Of a stretch of DNA of 64,000 nt, positions 1 to 13,059 are shown in pieces. The notes under the pieces were generated by a model. It saw only the letters and a program-made list of their open reading frames with translations. It was not told the DNA's origin and searched no databases. The stretch comes from Jacaranda mimosifolia (taxonomy: Eukaryota > Streptophyta > Magnoliopsida > Lamiales > Bignoniaceae), in the NCBI GenBank assembly GCA_018894105.1, contig CM032120.1, positions 26,000,710 to 26,064,709 on the forward strand. The letters are read 5' to 3'. The first letter of the stretch is position 1. Every line of letters begins with the position of its first letter. The translations under genes were made by a program, and so were the position numbers.

Positions 1-745
1 GAGGTTATCCTATAAATATTTTTTGAAATATTCTAGAAATGTTCTTGGAGAGTTCTGGAAAAAAAATTATTAGTTTTAGTTTTTACTATTTATTTGGGGA
101 AATAGAAAGTATAAATAGAGGTCATGAGCTTATTTGTAATTATTTCGACTTTGCATGAAAGTTTCCTTGGAAAAGTTAGTGAAAAAATTGCCTGTAACAA
201 TTAACATAAAAAAAATTCATGTTAAAACAAATAAAGGATATAAATGAGTAATAATTTATAAAAGAAGAGGGTGACCACACTCCTAATTTTTCAAGACTCA
301 AAAATAAATTTGTTTGGATAAAATATGGTATTCAACAATTGGCACTACTATCACATTTATTTTCTCGTTATCATTAATAAGATATTATATTCAATCCTCT
401 TAAAATATGAATTATTTTGAAGCCTTCTGCATGTCATTGACATACTATACAAATTTCAATTTTTTTTTTTTAGGAAAATTAACTTTTTTCTTTGAATTTT
501 GGCTCATTAATTCATTTTTACTTCATTAATTATTATATATTATTGTGTAATACTCATATAGTTTTAATCAGCAGTAGAAGTAGTTTTTATGAATAATAAA
601 TGCAAAATATTATGGAGTAGTGAATGATTCAAATACCATGAAAATAAATAAGTGAAAATAGAGGATTCTTTTGAAATACATTGCCATGGGATGTGGGTAG
701 GGAACAATGCATTCGTAATCAAGAGGCACTACTACGATCAACTTA
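1..745. other. AT-rich intergenic DNA, no gene seen
   Basis: No open reading frame of useful length, no splice-consistent exon chain and no clear repeat boundary is visible here. The stretch is A/T-rich with short homopolymer runs. It is probably intergenic or old, unrecognisable repeat sequence. Confidence 0.5.
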
Positions 746-1064
746 GAGGGTGTTTGGCAAAATTTATTTAAAAAGTTTTATAAACTTGTACATTTTATAA
801 GATTTTTTTGGAGCGCTCCAAAAATATAACATGCTATATCTTTTTTTAAGAATAAATTCTTAAAGTATTTTGATAAAATAAGATATTAGAGCTTATAAGA
901 TATTAGTAACGATAATTTTATAATTAATATGATTAAAATTAAGGAAGCTTGTTAAAATCTTACAAATAAGTTAGGAATTTTTTACTTTTTTAAAAAGAAC
1001 TTATAAGCTTTCTAACATTTTATAAGATATTTTGAGGAGTTTATAAGCTCACACAAACACCCTC
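746..1064. mobile_element. Tourist-like (PIF/Harbinger) MITE
   Basis: The ends are inverted: GAGGGTGTTTGGCAAA on the left and the complement of GAGGGTGTTTGTGTGAGC on the right. TTA flanks both sides (743-745 and 1065-1067), the 3-bp target duplication typical of PIF/Harbinger elements. The interior is AT-rich and non-coding, so the element is non-autonomous. The length of about 319 bp fits a MITE. Superfamily assignment rests on the TSD and the GGGTGTTTGG-type terminus. Confidence 0.7.
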
Positions 1065-1539
1065 TTAATTATGATAGTGGAAATAAGAATGAAAGTGAAA
1101 TTTTACACAGAAGTGTTTATATTTTTTCCAAGTCGCTTGTGTGTGCAAACTTTTGTAGATGTATGCTCCTAGTCTTCTGTTAATCTTAGGTTGCCTCTAG
1201 TAAATTCAAATGAATTATGTTTCTCATATAATAAGATAAATCTTCATGATAAAACAAAAATAGAACCTTTTTTTTTATCAAGTTATATTATTGGTACAAA
1301 TTTAAAATACGAATGTTCTAGTAATAGCTAGAATGTTAAAGGCTTGTTTGCTTGCGATGATAGAATTTGATGTAATTGATAAGTATAAGATTCATTATTT
1401 AAAAAATATATCATTATTATATAATACTTTGTTTGCTTGTTTGGATGACTAATTTGGATATTCTAATTTCAATATACTCGATTGTTTAGATGTTTAGAAT
1501 TGTAAACTTTTTTTTTTTTTTTTTTTACTAAAAGGATAA

Positions 1540-4500
1540 ATTTTATTGCAAATCTTTCAGCAAAACATCCAAAATAAACGCAGGAGGACTATGCTCCCAC
1601 AAAACCACTTCAAACATAGAATCAAATGCTCTAGCAATGCAATGAGCAACCTGGTTTGCTGATCACCTAACAAAAGAAACATGACCATCAAGCTCAGCTA
1701 AGAGAGCTTTACATTCATAATTATAGACCCAAATTAAGACAAGTCAAGTGAATTATCATGCATCGCTCTAACCACCACTTCGGAATCCAACTCGAATACT
1801 ATAGGGCTTTGTAAAACATCTTTCGCCCAAATAAGGGCCTCGCGGAAACTCAAGACTTCTGCCATCAACGGTGGAACTTCTCCTTCAAATAGGATCGCTT
1901 TAGCAAACTAAAAGGATCCCAGATCATCTCTCACAATCCATCCAACACCATATTTTGATTTCTAAGAAAAGATTGCAGCATCCACATTACATTTTAGCCA
2001 TCCATCAGAGGGCATTCACCACTTTTCCAACTCCAAGTTGTTCTACTTCTAAATCGTCTTCCATCTGCTTAATTGAGCAACTATCCATTGTTGCAGAAGG
2101 GCATCTAACTAAAAAATAATCTCAACAGCATATCTACCTCTATTATTCCAAACTATTTGGCTTTTGTTATTCCAAATACCCCATAGGATCATCATCACTC
2201 TATTTCCATCAACCTCATCTTACCTATTTTTTAGAAACTTCATCCAATCAACCAGGTTAATATTCTGTAAGTGAGGCATACCTGTTGCCATATGATTCCA
2301 ACATGATTTAGCCACTGGATATTTGAGAAAAACATGGGAGATTGTTTCGGGATAACCTTGACAAACTGGGCAGATTTGAGAAACTTCAACTCTCTTGAAA
2401 ATAAGTTTATCCCTTGTTGGAATTAACCCCTGCAAGCTCTCCACACTAGTTTTTGAACTTTTGGTGGAACTTTTGCTTTCCAAATTGACTCATGGGACCT
2501 TTAAGTTTGATCATTTCTTTCCCAAATCAGTCGATTATAGCTACTTTGAACCGAGTAAACACCTTTACTCTCAAGACTCCAAAACCAAACATCCTTATGT
2601 CTTCCACTACTCAGTGGAATACTCAGAATCTTTCCTATGTCCCTCTCATTAAACAATGAATTTATAAGCTCAACATTCCAGTTTCTACTGTCTGGGAGCA
2701 TCAGAGAACTTACTTTGCTGTGAATATTTCATTGTCAATTGGTGACATGATATATAGATTGTTCTAGTCATTTAACCATAGGTCTTTGCCAATACTGATG
2801 GTCTCACCACTTCCCACTTTAAGAACACTTCCTTCTCTAATGAGAGATTGAGCTGTTAAGATGCTTCTCCAAGCATAACTTAGATTTGAACTCATTTTTG
2901 CTTCAAGAAAAGACTTATCTTCATAGTATCTGCCTGAAAAATCTTTGCAACAAGGGATTTAGGAGATGCCACCAGTCTCCAAGCTTGTCTTCCAAGTATT
3001 ACAATATTAAATTCCTTTATCTTTCTAAAACCCAAACCTCCGTCAAACTTATTTATGCATAAACTGTCCCATTTCATCCATTTGATCCCTCCAGAGTTAC
3101 CTCAATTTGTGCCCCAGTAGAAAGAATTCATCAACCTCTCAATTTCATTACAAAACTCAACAGGTGGTAGAAGGGCATTCATTACATAATTTGGTATTGA
3201 TTGTGCCATGGTCTTAATCAGAATTTCCTTCCCTACTCTTGTTAGGAGTTTCATGTTTCCGCCTTGCATCCTTTGCTAAACTCGATCTTGCACAAATTTG
3301 AACACCTCTTTTTTCTTGCGTCCAATAAACGATGGCAGCCTTAGATATTTTTCATGATCATCCATAGACTACACGTTAAGGAAACTTCTGATGTTATTTT
3401 TATCTTAGATTTTCATGTTAGAACTAAAGAAAATTGTAGGCTTCTGGAAGTTTATCATCTGTCCTGAAGCTCGCTTATACTCCTGAGGATATTATCTAAT
3501 AGCTCTGCATTCATCCAATAAAGCTCTGAAAAATAACAAACAATCATCTGCAAAGAAAAGATGAGTGATCGAGAGAGCTCTTCTAGCAATCTTGCACCCA
3601 TGAATTCTGCGTCGACTTTCAGATTCTTCACAATTGCCGATAGACCTTCCACACAAAGAATGAAAAGGTGTGGAGATAGAGGATCGCACTGTCTCAAGCC
3701 TCTATGGGGGATTAAATGACCTACATTGCATCTATGATGAGTGATATTAAATATGACAGATTTCACACAAACTATCACCAAATTTATAAACTTCTGATTG
3801 AATCCCATTTTCACCATAATTCCCCTAAGATACTCCCATTCAATCCTATCGTAAGCTTTGCTCATATCAATCTTGAAGGTTGCTATCCCTTTTTTCCCTT
3901 TCGTTTTCCTCTTCCAAGAATTCATAAACTCAAGGGCTATCATGATATTGTCTGCAATAAGTCTCCCTGGCACAAACGTACTCTGTGTTTCTGAGATAAT
4001 ACATGGAAGAAATTTTTTAAGTCTATTTGCTAATACCTTCAAAACCACCTTGTATAACACATTACACAATGCAATCGACCTAAGGTCCGTTATAACTTCA
4101 TGGTTCTTCTTCTTTGGTATCAGACAGATATTAGTGTTATTCAATTCCTTTGGAAGGTACTCATTATTCAAATAATCCAAACAAGCTAATGTAACATCTT
4201 CTCCTACTACATCCAACAATTTCTGAAAAATGAAGGGTTCATTTCGTCTGGACCAGGAGACTTATCTGGATGCATGGAAAAAACAGCTTCTTTAATCTCA
4301 CGAGGTCTGAATTCTTGGATAAGAATATCATATTGGTTCCTTAAGAGTCTGTTTTCTATACAACTCAGAACTGACTCATTCTCACTACCTGTGGATGAAA
4401 AAAGATCGATGAAGTATTCTGCTCTAACCTTGTCAAGCCCATTCTGCCAATTCCCCTTGTTATCTTCTAACTAACTAATCAAATTGCATTTCCTTCTCAT

Positions 4501-6648
4501 TGATGCTTTAGCATGAAAATATCGGGTGTTTGAATCCCCTTCCTAAGGCCAAAACTATTTGGCATGTTGCCTCCAGAAGTCCTCTTTTTGTTGTAAGACT
4601 GTAACATACACCATTTAAGCTTTGGCATATTCTTGGATAGAGTTCTCATCTCGGCCTACCCTGAATTCTTTCATCTTCTTCAGGTTGTCCTCTAACCATT
4701 CCTTGAAATTCTTTACTAGTTGACTTCCCCATATCAAAAGGTCGCATCCTAATTTACTTAATTTGTCTTGAATTAAAGCCCCTCTGCTAGCTTCCCAGCT
4801 ATCCCAAACAATCAACATACATTGCTCCTCTCGTAACCAACCATTTCAAAATGAAATTACCTATTCTTTTCTCTATAAATCCATGGTCTTGGCTAAAGAA
4901 AAATTGGGGAGTGATCTAACTTTGCGACTTGAAGGTTAAGAACTTTTGCATCATTAAACAATCTACTCCAATCTTGATTAGCAAATGCCCAATCAAGCTT
5001 TTCTTCAACAAAATTAGGGGTCCTTCTTCCTTGTTCCCAAGTAGACCTGGCAAAATTCAACCCATACCCGTGGGTACCCAAAAAAATACGGGTAATGGGT
5101 CTTATTTTTCCTACCCAAAAAATTGCGAGTAATTTTACCCGTACCCAATTTACCGGCCATCTTTTGGCCTAACCCACGGGTACCCACGGGTAACCCGTAA
5201 TTTTTTTTTTATATATATATTATATATTATGTATACATATAAATATATATTTACATATAAATATTTTTAATCTAAATATTAATTTTTGATTTCATAAATT
5301 AAAATTCTATAGCAAATTAAATTAAATTATATCCTAAAACAACTTATTGTGCATATTCCTATGGATGCAACATCTTCTTCCACAAGAACAACAATGTTTG
5401 ATTAATATTTAAATTTTCAATTCAAAAAACTTTTGGCATGTAATGGAATTTAAGTTTGAACTTTTGAATATGATGTACTTTAATATATATATTTTATATT
5501 ATATATACATATAAATATATATTATATTTATATATATTTACATATAAATATTTTTAATCTAAATATTAATTTTTGATTTCATAAATAAAAAATCTATAGC
5601 AAATTAAATTAAATTATATCCTAAAACAACTTGTTGTGCATATTCCTATGGATGCAACATCTTCTTCCACAAGAACAACAATGTTTGATTGATATTTAAA
5701 TTTTTAATTCAAAAATTTTTTGGCATGTAATGGAATTTAAGTTTGAACTTTTGAATGTGATGTACTTTAAATTTAGTAGATTTTGAATACTTAATATATA
5801 AGTTTTAAACTACAATATTATCAATACGCTTTAGGTATTTATTCAATTTAATGTTTGAAATTTGTAGATTTTTTTTTTTCTTCTAGTTTTATTTAGTTAA
5901 TATTTGAGTAACATCATGTTTACTTTTAAATAATTAAAAAAAGAAAAAAAAATCATGGGTACCCGCAGGTTACCCGTTATCCATCCTCATGGGTAACGGG
6001 TCCCTTACCTCGTACCCAATAAAAAACAGGTAAATTTACCTGTGGGTAAATTTACCCAACCCGTTGGTACCCATTATTGGGTTACCCACGGGTACCCAAT
6101 TGCCAGGTCTATCCCAAGTATACTGCTGCCTAGTTAACCCCAAATCTCTAAGCCCACAAGAATTTACAGCATTTCGAAATTTGAAACAAAGCCACAAAGG
6201 ATGTGTACGCCTATCTTTTTTCTCAAATGGGGATAACAAATTATTGAAGTCTCCAATGCATAGCCATGGAAGATTGGATTTCTCCCTAAGGACACAAAGC
6301 AAATCCAATGATTCCCTTCTTTTTTAACGCTCTGGGAAGCCGTAAAAGCCTGTTAGTCTCCATCTCGCCATTTCATCAATGTTTACTTCTACATCAATGA
6401 AATTTCAGGAAAAACTCATCAGCCTTGCTACACTAAAGTAACACAATACCACCACTATTTCTAATGCTATCTACTGCGAAACACCCATCAAAAGAAACAT
6501 CAACTCTAATTCTCTCCATTTGCTCTTGGGCCAGCATAGTCTCCATAAGGAATACAAAGTTAGGCTGCTTGGACCTTATGAGGTCCTTCAGGACATGAAT
6601 TGTCTGTGGGTTCCCAAGCCCACGACAATTCCAGCTTAAAATACTCAT
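1540..6648 (-). pseudogene. LINE ORF2 remnant: endonuclease, reverse transcriptase, zf-RVT, RNase H
   Basis: The endonuclease domain starts at 6648 with MSILSWNCRGLGNP, the hallmark N-terminus of plant LINE apurinic-like endonucleases, and includes CIGDFNNLLSPFEK. Reverse transcriptase follows at about 4300-3490: KKKNHEVITDLRSIALCNVLYK in two overlapping stretches, PGRLIADNI, FKIDMSKAYDRIEW, GLRQCDPLSPHLF, then a frameshift before FFADDCLLFF. A zf-RVT segment (ICPVCQGYPETISHVF) lies near 2400-2300. RNase H-like sequence (LFEGEVPPLMAEVLSFREAL) is at about 1890-1830. These steps nick, copy and insert LINE RNA. The endonuclease is interrupted by the element at 5042-6111, and there are many stops. 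Confidence 0.8.
5042..6111. mobile_element. Non-autonomous hAT-like element with GGGTACCC subterminal repeats (copy 1)
   Basis: The ends are TAGACCTGGCAA and its complement TTGCCAGGTCTA. TCCCAAG flanks both sides (5035-5041 and 6112-6118): an exact 7-bp duplication, or 8 bp with one mismatch, as for hAT elements. Both ends carry clusters of ACCCGTGGGTACCC-like palindromic motifs, probably transposase-binding sites. The interior is AT-rich and non-coding and holds an internal direct duplication of about 284 bp (about 5230-5480 and 5515-5765). The target is LINE ORF2; removing the element restores the residues QQYTWEQ. Confidence 0.8.
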
Positions 6649-6662
6649 TGTTGTTGACGGGC

Positions 6663-8505
6663 CTAGGAGCCAGAACCCACCACTAACCAAATTTTTGGGC
6701 CTATTATTTCATCCAAATTCGGCCCATTTTCTAACCTTTCATAGCTCATTTCATGATCCATATAGTCTTCCATACGCCATCGTTTCGGGTCATTAGAAAT
6801 CGCTTCTTCTACCATATTTAACTCCATTATTATCTGCTTTTGTTTCCTTATTTCAATTTGATTTTCATTCCTTATTTCCAATCCATGAATTCCGCCCATC
6901 ATCCCATGATTCTAGCTAACTTCCAATTTTTCCGCTATGGTAAAGATTCCATCGGCAATTTCCTTATCATCCATTTTTCTATTTTGATCAATGTGTCCTT
7001 CCTCCATTGTATACCGAAGCCACCGCTCCCCGATTCCTACCTACTACTTCCGATTAGGTGCTCTCATCAACTACCATACGCAAATTCAGAATAAGTTCGA
7101 TCGCAATCATATAATCTTTAGAAAAAAATTTCAGAATGTCCTAAAATCCCACAGAAGAAACAGAATGGTGGTAGATGTTCATATTGAAATTGATCCACAT
7201 CCAATATCCACCTTGTTTTTGCATCTCCATTCTCCTTTTTAATGGCACTTTGACATCAACTGACACTCTGATCGTCAAAAATAATTTCCAAATCCCTGTG
7301 AAGTTGTTAGGATCAAATTCAATATAAGTTCCAACATAAGACTTGGCAATTGGGTACCCATGGGTAACCCAATGACGAGTACCAACGAGTTGCGTAAATT
7401 TACCCGTACCCATTTTTTATTGGGTACGAGGTAGGAACCCGTATTTTTTTTAAAAATATTTAAAGGTAAACATGAGGTTATTCAAATATTAACTGAATAA
7501 AACTATAAAAAATAAAATAAAATAAAAGACTACAAATTTCAAACATTAAATTGAACAAATACCTAAAGCATATTAATAATATTGTAGTTTAAAACTTATA
7601 TCTTAAATATTCAAAATCTACCAAATTTAAAGTACATAACATTCAAAAGTTCAAACTTAAATTCCATTACATGCCAAAAGTTTTTTGAATTGAAAATTTA
7701 AATATCAATCAAACATTGTTGTTCTTGTGGAAAAAGATTTGCATCCACAAAAATATGCACAACAAGTTGTTTTAGGATATAATTTAATTTAATTTGCTAT
7801 AGATTTTTAATTTATGAAATCAAAAATTAATATTTAGATTAAAAATATTTATATGTAAATATATATAAATATATAATATATATTTATATGTATATAATAT
7901 ATATATATAAATATATAAATAAAAAAATATTTACCGGTTACCCGCATATTGGGCCAAAAGATGGCAAGTAAATTGGATATGGGTAAAATTACCCGCAATT
8001 TTTTGGGTAGGAAAAACAAGGTCCATTACCCGTATTTTTTTGGATACCCACGGGTATGGGTTGAATTTTGCCATGTCTAAACATAGTCCCCGATGCTCTT
8101 ACAAACACATTCAGAGCTGTTTTGACCAGTAAAGCATAGACCTGGATTCAAAAAATAACGTGAGTAAGCGGTATATTCTGGGGTTGTTCATCTTGTGGCA
8201 CCTAATTCATAATGAGTAGATGTTGATCGAAAGTCCATGGCCCTCCTGTTAAAATTCTCTGCATGTCTAAGACATGGAAAAACTAAAAAAGATAGATAGA
8301 TGTATTTAATTCCTTGATGCAAACCCCTTTAACCGGTTGCCATACCACCACCCTGGTATTCTTGAAAGCTATGAAATTTATATGTTTACTCATTAGTAGC
8401 CGGCCAACTAGAAAATATTGGGGTTGGTTTGAGTTTACTTCTCCATTATCATCAAGAATAACCCCTCCTTCTTCTTCTTCATCTATCGTTATCTTAGCGT
8501 ATTAA
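6663..8505 (-). pseudogene. LINE ORF1 remnant (DUF4283 / CCHC zinc knuckle, nucleic-acid binding)
   Basis: Minus-strand translation near 8460-8200 gives a DUF4283-type start (LVGRLLMSKHINFIAFKN, then VCIKELN, FFHVLDMQRILTGGPWTFD). After the insertion at 7339-8079 it continues with YIEFDPNNFTGIWK, the basic LKRRMEMQK segment and a knuckle-like PPFCFFCGILGH. This is the usual order of plant L1 ORF1, the RNA-binding partner of the LINE ribonucleoprotein. Removing the insertion and one copy of its target duplication rejoins the frame as KSIGDYVGTY. The C-terminal part ends near 6663, just ahead of the endonuclease start at 6648. Stops and shifts make it non-functional, and the last knuckle cysteine is not visible. 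Confidence 0.75.
7339..8079. mobile_element. Non-autonomous hAT-like element with GGGTACCC subterminal repeats (copy 2, inverted)
   Basis: This is the same family as 5042-6111 but in the opposite orientation: it begins AGACTTGGCAATTGGGTACCC and ends with the complement of TAGACATGGCAAAATTC. AACATA flanks both sides (7333-7338 and 8080-8085). It has a single copy of the interior that is duplicated in copy 1, which explains most of the difference in length. The host is LINE ORF1. Confidence 0.75.
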
Positions 8506-9361
8506 TCGGATGATAAGAGATAGAAAAACTTGTCATGAGAGACAAGAAAAAATGGGTGATTAATGATTCTTTGTAGGGGTTAGAACTGTAACTTATGATG
8601 TGTAAAATATCAAATTTATTCTCAATCTTGTTTTAATAATCAAATTATTTTCATTGAAAAGAGTTAAATATATGTAGTGTTATAGTGAATAAGTCTCTAT
8701 TTTTATTTTTCTCAAATAGTTTATAATTTATTATTACCTAAAAAAGAATTGATTTTTATGTTGAAAAAGTAATTAGATTTCAAATTTTATAAAATCATAC
8801 ACTTATTTCGCAAATTGAATTATTTTATAATTGATATGTTTATGGGTATTAGTTTATAATTTTCAACAAATAAATTCATATTAATATAGATTTATATTTG
8901 AAAAATATTATTCATTTTTTAATTTGCAGAAGAAAAAAAAATAATTATGAAATCTTATTATCATGGAAGAAATAATTTTCATATAAAAAAATTATATTTC
9001 TTAGATAAATATTTTATAAAAAAATCCCATAAAAATGAGTTTGATTCTGCAAATAATTTAGTATTTTCTTAAAAACTCAGTTATATAAATCAAGTTTTAG
9101 TGATACATAGATATTTGTTAATTAAATTTATGTGTAGTCTATATCCAAGGTTAATTTTGTCATTCAATATATTAATACCAATACTTCTAATTCCGCAAAT
9201 ATTAATCACATCAAGGGAATGAGATAAATAATCCCAATATTTAAGAATAAAATACCAGATTTTTTATTAATCAAGGGATTTAAATATGACAATTAAACAT
9301 TTAATTACACTGAATTTACATTTATCCTACACAATTCTAACAAGCAAACTAGGCCTAAGAG

Positions 9362-10179
9362 TAGGGCTGTAAATAGATATTCAAAAATTCGTTTACCGTT
9401 CGCATTAGTATCCATTTATACAAAATTTATCCGCATCCGTTTAAAGCGGATATTATCTGTATTCTATTAGTAGATATCCAATAATAAATAGATACGGATA
9501 TGGTAAATGCATATCTGATCCGTACAATATCCGATTCGAATATATATTTATTAAATAATATATTATTTATATTTTTCAATAAAAATCTCACAATCCATAT
9601 ATGTATATATAAAAATTATAATTGAAGAATTAGGAAGAAAAAAGAATAAATTTAAAAATTTATTGTAATATAGAGAAAAAATTAAAGAATAAAGTTAATC
9701 AACATAATTATTATTGGTGGACTTTACAATTAATATACTTAAATGCCATTATTATTATTAATAAGTACTATTAATCAATTATAAAGTCAATTATTAATTA
9801 AAAATTATGCTATTTGTTTGATTGCTTCATTTTAATGAAATTATATAGTTTCTTTTATTAATTAAAGTATGTGTTTGTTATAAGTTAATAGATTCACGTA
9901 TTGGATATTCATAAATGAATATCTAAATAATTATTATCGAATATGAATATAAAATAATAATTCGAATACGGATAAGTTTAATAAAATATGAATGCAGCTG
10001 AATAATTATAATCGAATACGGATATATCCGAATCCAATCGATATCCGACGGATACGAATTTGGATATTATTTTTAAATATCCGTCAAATCCGTATCCGTA
10101 TCTCAATATTCGAAAAATTAAACAAATATGAATATGAAAATAATGTATTCGATCCGTTTAATATCCGTTTACACCCCTA
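9362..10179. mobile_element. Non-autonomous hAT-like element, 818 bp
   Basis: The termini are TAGGGCTGTAAA and TTTACACCCCTA, flanked by a perfect 8-bp target duplication, CCTAAGAG, at 9354-9361 and 10180-10187. The TIR form TAGGG-TG and the 8-bp TSD are diagnostic of hAT elements. Subterminal regions are dense in CGGATAT/ATATCCG and ATCCGTATCC words in both orientations. The interior is AT-rich and non-coding. It landed exactly at the right edge of the probable split MITE. Confidence 0.9.
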
Positions 10180-10189
10180 CCTAAGAGTC

Positions 10190-12090
10190 TACTACAAGTG
10201 CACAAATCCACACACATGGAGAGCAATCAGCTATGGTTAATTCAGCGAAAATTACTAGCGTAAGTGAACAATTATTTGGGCCTACATATTATAGGGAACA
10301 ATGAATTGGCCCAAAATTGGGGAGATAACAACTACAAAATAAATTAAATAGGGAGATCCTCCATTGACTGAAACTCTTTATTTCATTTCAACAAAAAAAT
10401 TTACGAAAATATGAGTTATATTTTTCTATAAAATCCTAAGTTGGCATCACATGGTTTGTATGTGTAACTTTTAGGCAAATCCGACTCCAGAAATGGAGAA
10501 ATGCCCTCAATTGGCTAAATATTTAAAAAATAGAGACTAATTTTAAGACTTGAGGAGTGAATAAAATTAAAATAGGACTAAAGATAAATTAAGGGACCAA
10601 ATCAACAACATTTAAGGCAATAAGTGAAGAATGAGATACATCTAATTATATAGTATTAACAATTAATTAATTGATGTATATATTCCTGATGAGCAGTGAG
10701 AGCGGCGAAAATTTTCTTGTAAGGAAATGTGCGATGACTTAGAATATCCTTCAACATTCATGCATATGCACACTTCCAAATATCATAAATATAAATATAA
10801 TGATAATTTCACATGATAAATTAACAAGTGGCATACTTATTTTATAACATGCGACATACATATATTTATAATTCAATTATCAATGTTAAGTATAATTAAA
10901 AATAATATAATTTTTAGTGAAGCGATTAGCAATTAACTATATGATCACATCGCAATATAATTAATAAATTTAATATAAAACATTCTGTAACCATCTAATT
11001 GCAATTAATAATAAAATAAGAAGCTCAAATCAACATAAACCAAAGAAATAACCTATATGATCAGATTTAAATTTAATACCTCAAATAACAGAACTACTTA
11101 ACTTTTTTATGCTAAGGATTGGCAAGTATCATGATAAACTAAAGTCACATTTACTCCAAGCCTTTATCTACTTTGTACAGTGTTGGAAAATGTATAAATC
11201 AAAGTGAATATTTTCTTTTTCTGATCCTTTTTTTTTTTTTTTTTTTCAAGTAACTGTCTTCATCATGCATTGTCAGCGCGTTGTTTTCGAGTTTCATACT
11301 AACTTCCAAAAATTAATGAGTCCCTCATTTTCCATTTATTTTTGACACGTAAAATATTGTATTAATCGTGTTTCTAAGATCTACAACATGGTAATCATGC
11401 ATTATTCAAAAAAAAAAATTTAAAAAAAAAAAGCAAATTTTTGGCTAAAACAAACAAATCTGTCGAAAAATTCTTTTTATTAACTTTTTTTTTTTTTTTT
11501 TACCAAATTAAAAACATGTAATCCATATAGAAAACTGAATGCACATGCCCAAATTAATTTCATGGTTAATTTTTATGCTTGCACCAAACTATAGTGTTCA
11601 ATTTTTTAAATAAATTCAAGCATAATAATTAGTCAATCAAAACAATGAAATTAATGCTTTATTGGCTTTAACACTATATGAACATATATATCATTCAACT
11701 TAATTAGGTAGATTAGTATTCATTATCTTATTTAGCTATTGATCAATCAAATTAGGCAGACCAATACTATCAATATTAGTCAATCAAAACAGCGAGATTA
11801 AAGCTTTCTTGGTTAAAATACAATTATGAATTGAACAATATTATATCAATTAAATTTGGTAGATTAATATCATTTTATATAGGTAGCGAGAGTTTGGCAA
11901 CCAATAGTAGAATCAGAGCTCGCTTATAAGCCTATAAACCTTTAACTATTGATGTACTTGAAGCGCTTTTTTTATTGCAAAAGAATTTCATGTACTTCCT
12001 ACTCATAGTGGTAGATTACTACCAACGCTTAAACCTATAAGAAATGCACACTTCCTAATACTTCAACGAAAATGTAGAAAAAATAATCTC
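10190..12090. other. AT-rich intergenic DNA, no gene seen
   Basis: Only short open frames occur and no exon chain can be assembled. There are T-runs near 11229-11246 and 11485-11501, and A-runs near 11410-11432. No element boundary was recognised. Confidence 0.5.
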
Positions 12091-12093
12091 TAA

Positions 12094-12530
12094 GGCCTTG
12101 TTTGTTTGGCTTGATTAGGTGTGATATATATTTAATCAAGTCTCTTTTAATGTTTATTTTAATAGATAAAAGCCCTTGATAAATCCTAGGCCCAACATTA
12201 TTTATTGTTGCTTTTGGAAAATGGATCAAGGGGGAAATGTTTGATTTGGTGTGATTAGAATTACAAAGATCAAATAGTGCCTATTTTTTTATCTTATTTC
12301 CAATTAAACCTTATTCCTAAAAATGGGAAAGAATGAGGAAATTGTGAAAATTTTATTAAAAAGTATAAATGATATAATAGTAAATCTATGTATTATATTT
12401 TAATTTATTTATATATTAATCTTACAAACCAAACATAAAATTAAGATATTCTATCCTAATGGGCTTAAAATATATCCATTTGCTTATATATCACTTCTAA
12501 TCACATCATTCAAATTAAGCAAACGAGCCC
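12094..12530. mobile_element. Tourist-like (PIF/Harbinger) MITE, 437 bp
   Basis: The left end reads GGCCTTGTTTGTTTGGCTTG and the complement of the right end reads GGGCTCGTTTGCTTAATTTG. TAA flanks both sides (12091-12093 and 12531-12533). The GGCC-TGTTTGG-type terminus and TAA target duplication are characteristic of Tourist MITEs. No coding capacity is seen. Confidence 0.75.
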
Positions 12531-13059
12531 TAAAAGTATTTTAGAAAATAAAAATTACAAATTGTAATCAATTCTAAAAGATCAGTGAGTGAATCTGATT
12601 GTATACAAACAATTTCTTTCTACACAAAGTGTGTAATGCCAATTTTATATATGAAATTAGAATTTATTTAAATATAATATCTATTGGATCATGGGTCTAG
12701 AAATTTGACCCTATTTATTGTCTATTGGATAACTATTGATTCAAAAACTTAAAAACAATATATACATGAAAGGCAGAAAGAAAGCAAACTTACACTTCTC
12801 AACAAGAAAGTATTATATATTGGGATTTACATTCATTTTCCTTTCTAGTTGCATGCCAAGAATACTTTTCCCCCAGTCATGATCCAATCAAACACATGGC
12901 ATCAAACAAAATAGGATTAATTCACAGAACCAAATGTCTCAGATCCATATTTTCTTGGAAACCCAACTTCAAAAAAAATAAAATAAAATAAATAAGTGAA
13001 CTAACTTTTAAATGTTCAAGTCCTTGAGTTTTACAACAGTCAAGGCTTCACATGGAGCC

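Larger units (their letters stand above)
1508..8579 (-). mobile_element. L1-clade LINE retrotransposon, near full length, inactive
   Basis: The element reads on the minus strand. Its poly(A) tail is the T-run at about 1508-1526, and its 5' end is near 8579. Flanking 13-14-bp segments (ttagaattgtaaac at 1494-1507 and ttagaactgtaac at 8580-8592) differ by one substitution and one indel and probably are the target duplication. In order from the 5' end it encodes ORF1 (DUF4283 and zinc knuckle), an endonuclease, a reverse transcriptase with FADD box, a zf-RVT domain and an RNase H domain. All frames are broken by stops and frameshifts. Two hAT-like elements (5042-6111 and 7339-8079) inserted later. 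Confidence 0.85.
1338..9353. mobile_element. Probable Tourist-like MITE, split by a LINE insertion
   Basis: A left end reading aGGCTTGTTTGCTTG (from about 1341) and a right end whose complement reads GGCCTAGTTTGCTTG (about 9337-9351) form terminal inverted repeats. TAA lies next to both ends, with one extra base on the left. If correct, the original MITE consists of about 1338-1507 plus 8580-9353, and the LINE at 1508-8579 inserted into it. The two halves are AT-rich and non-coding. The pairing across 7 kb is an inference from end similarity. Confidence 0.4.
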
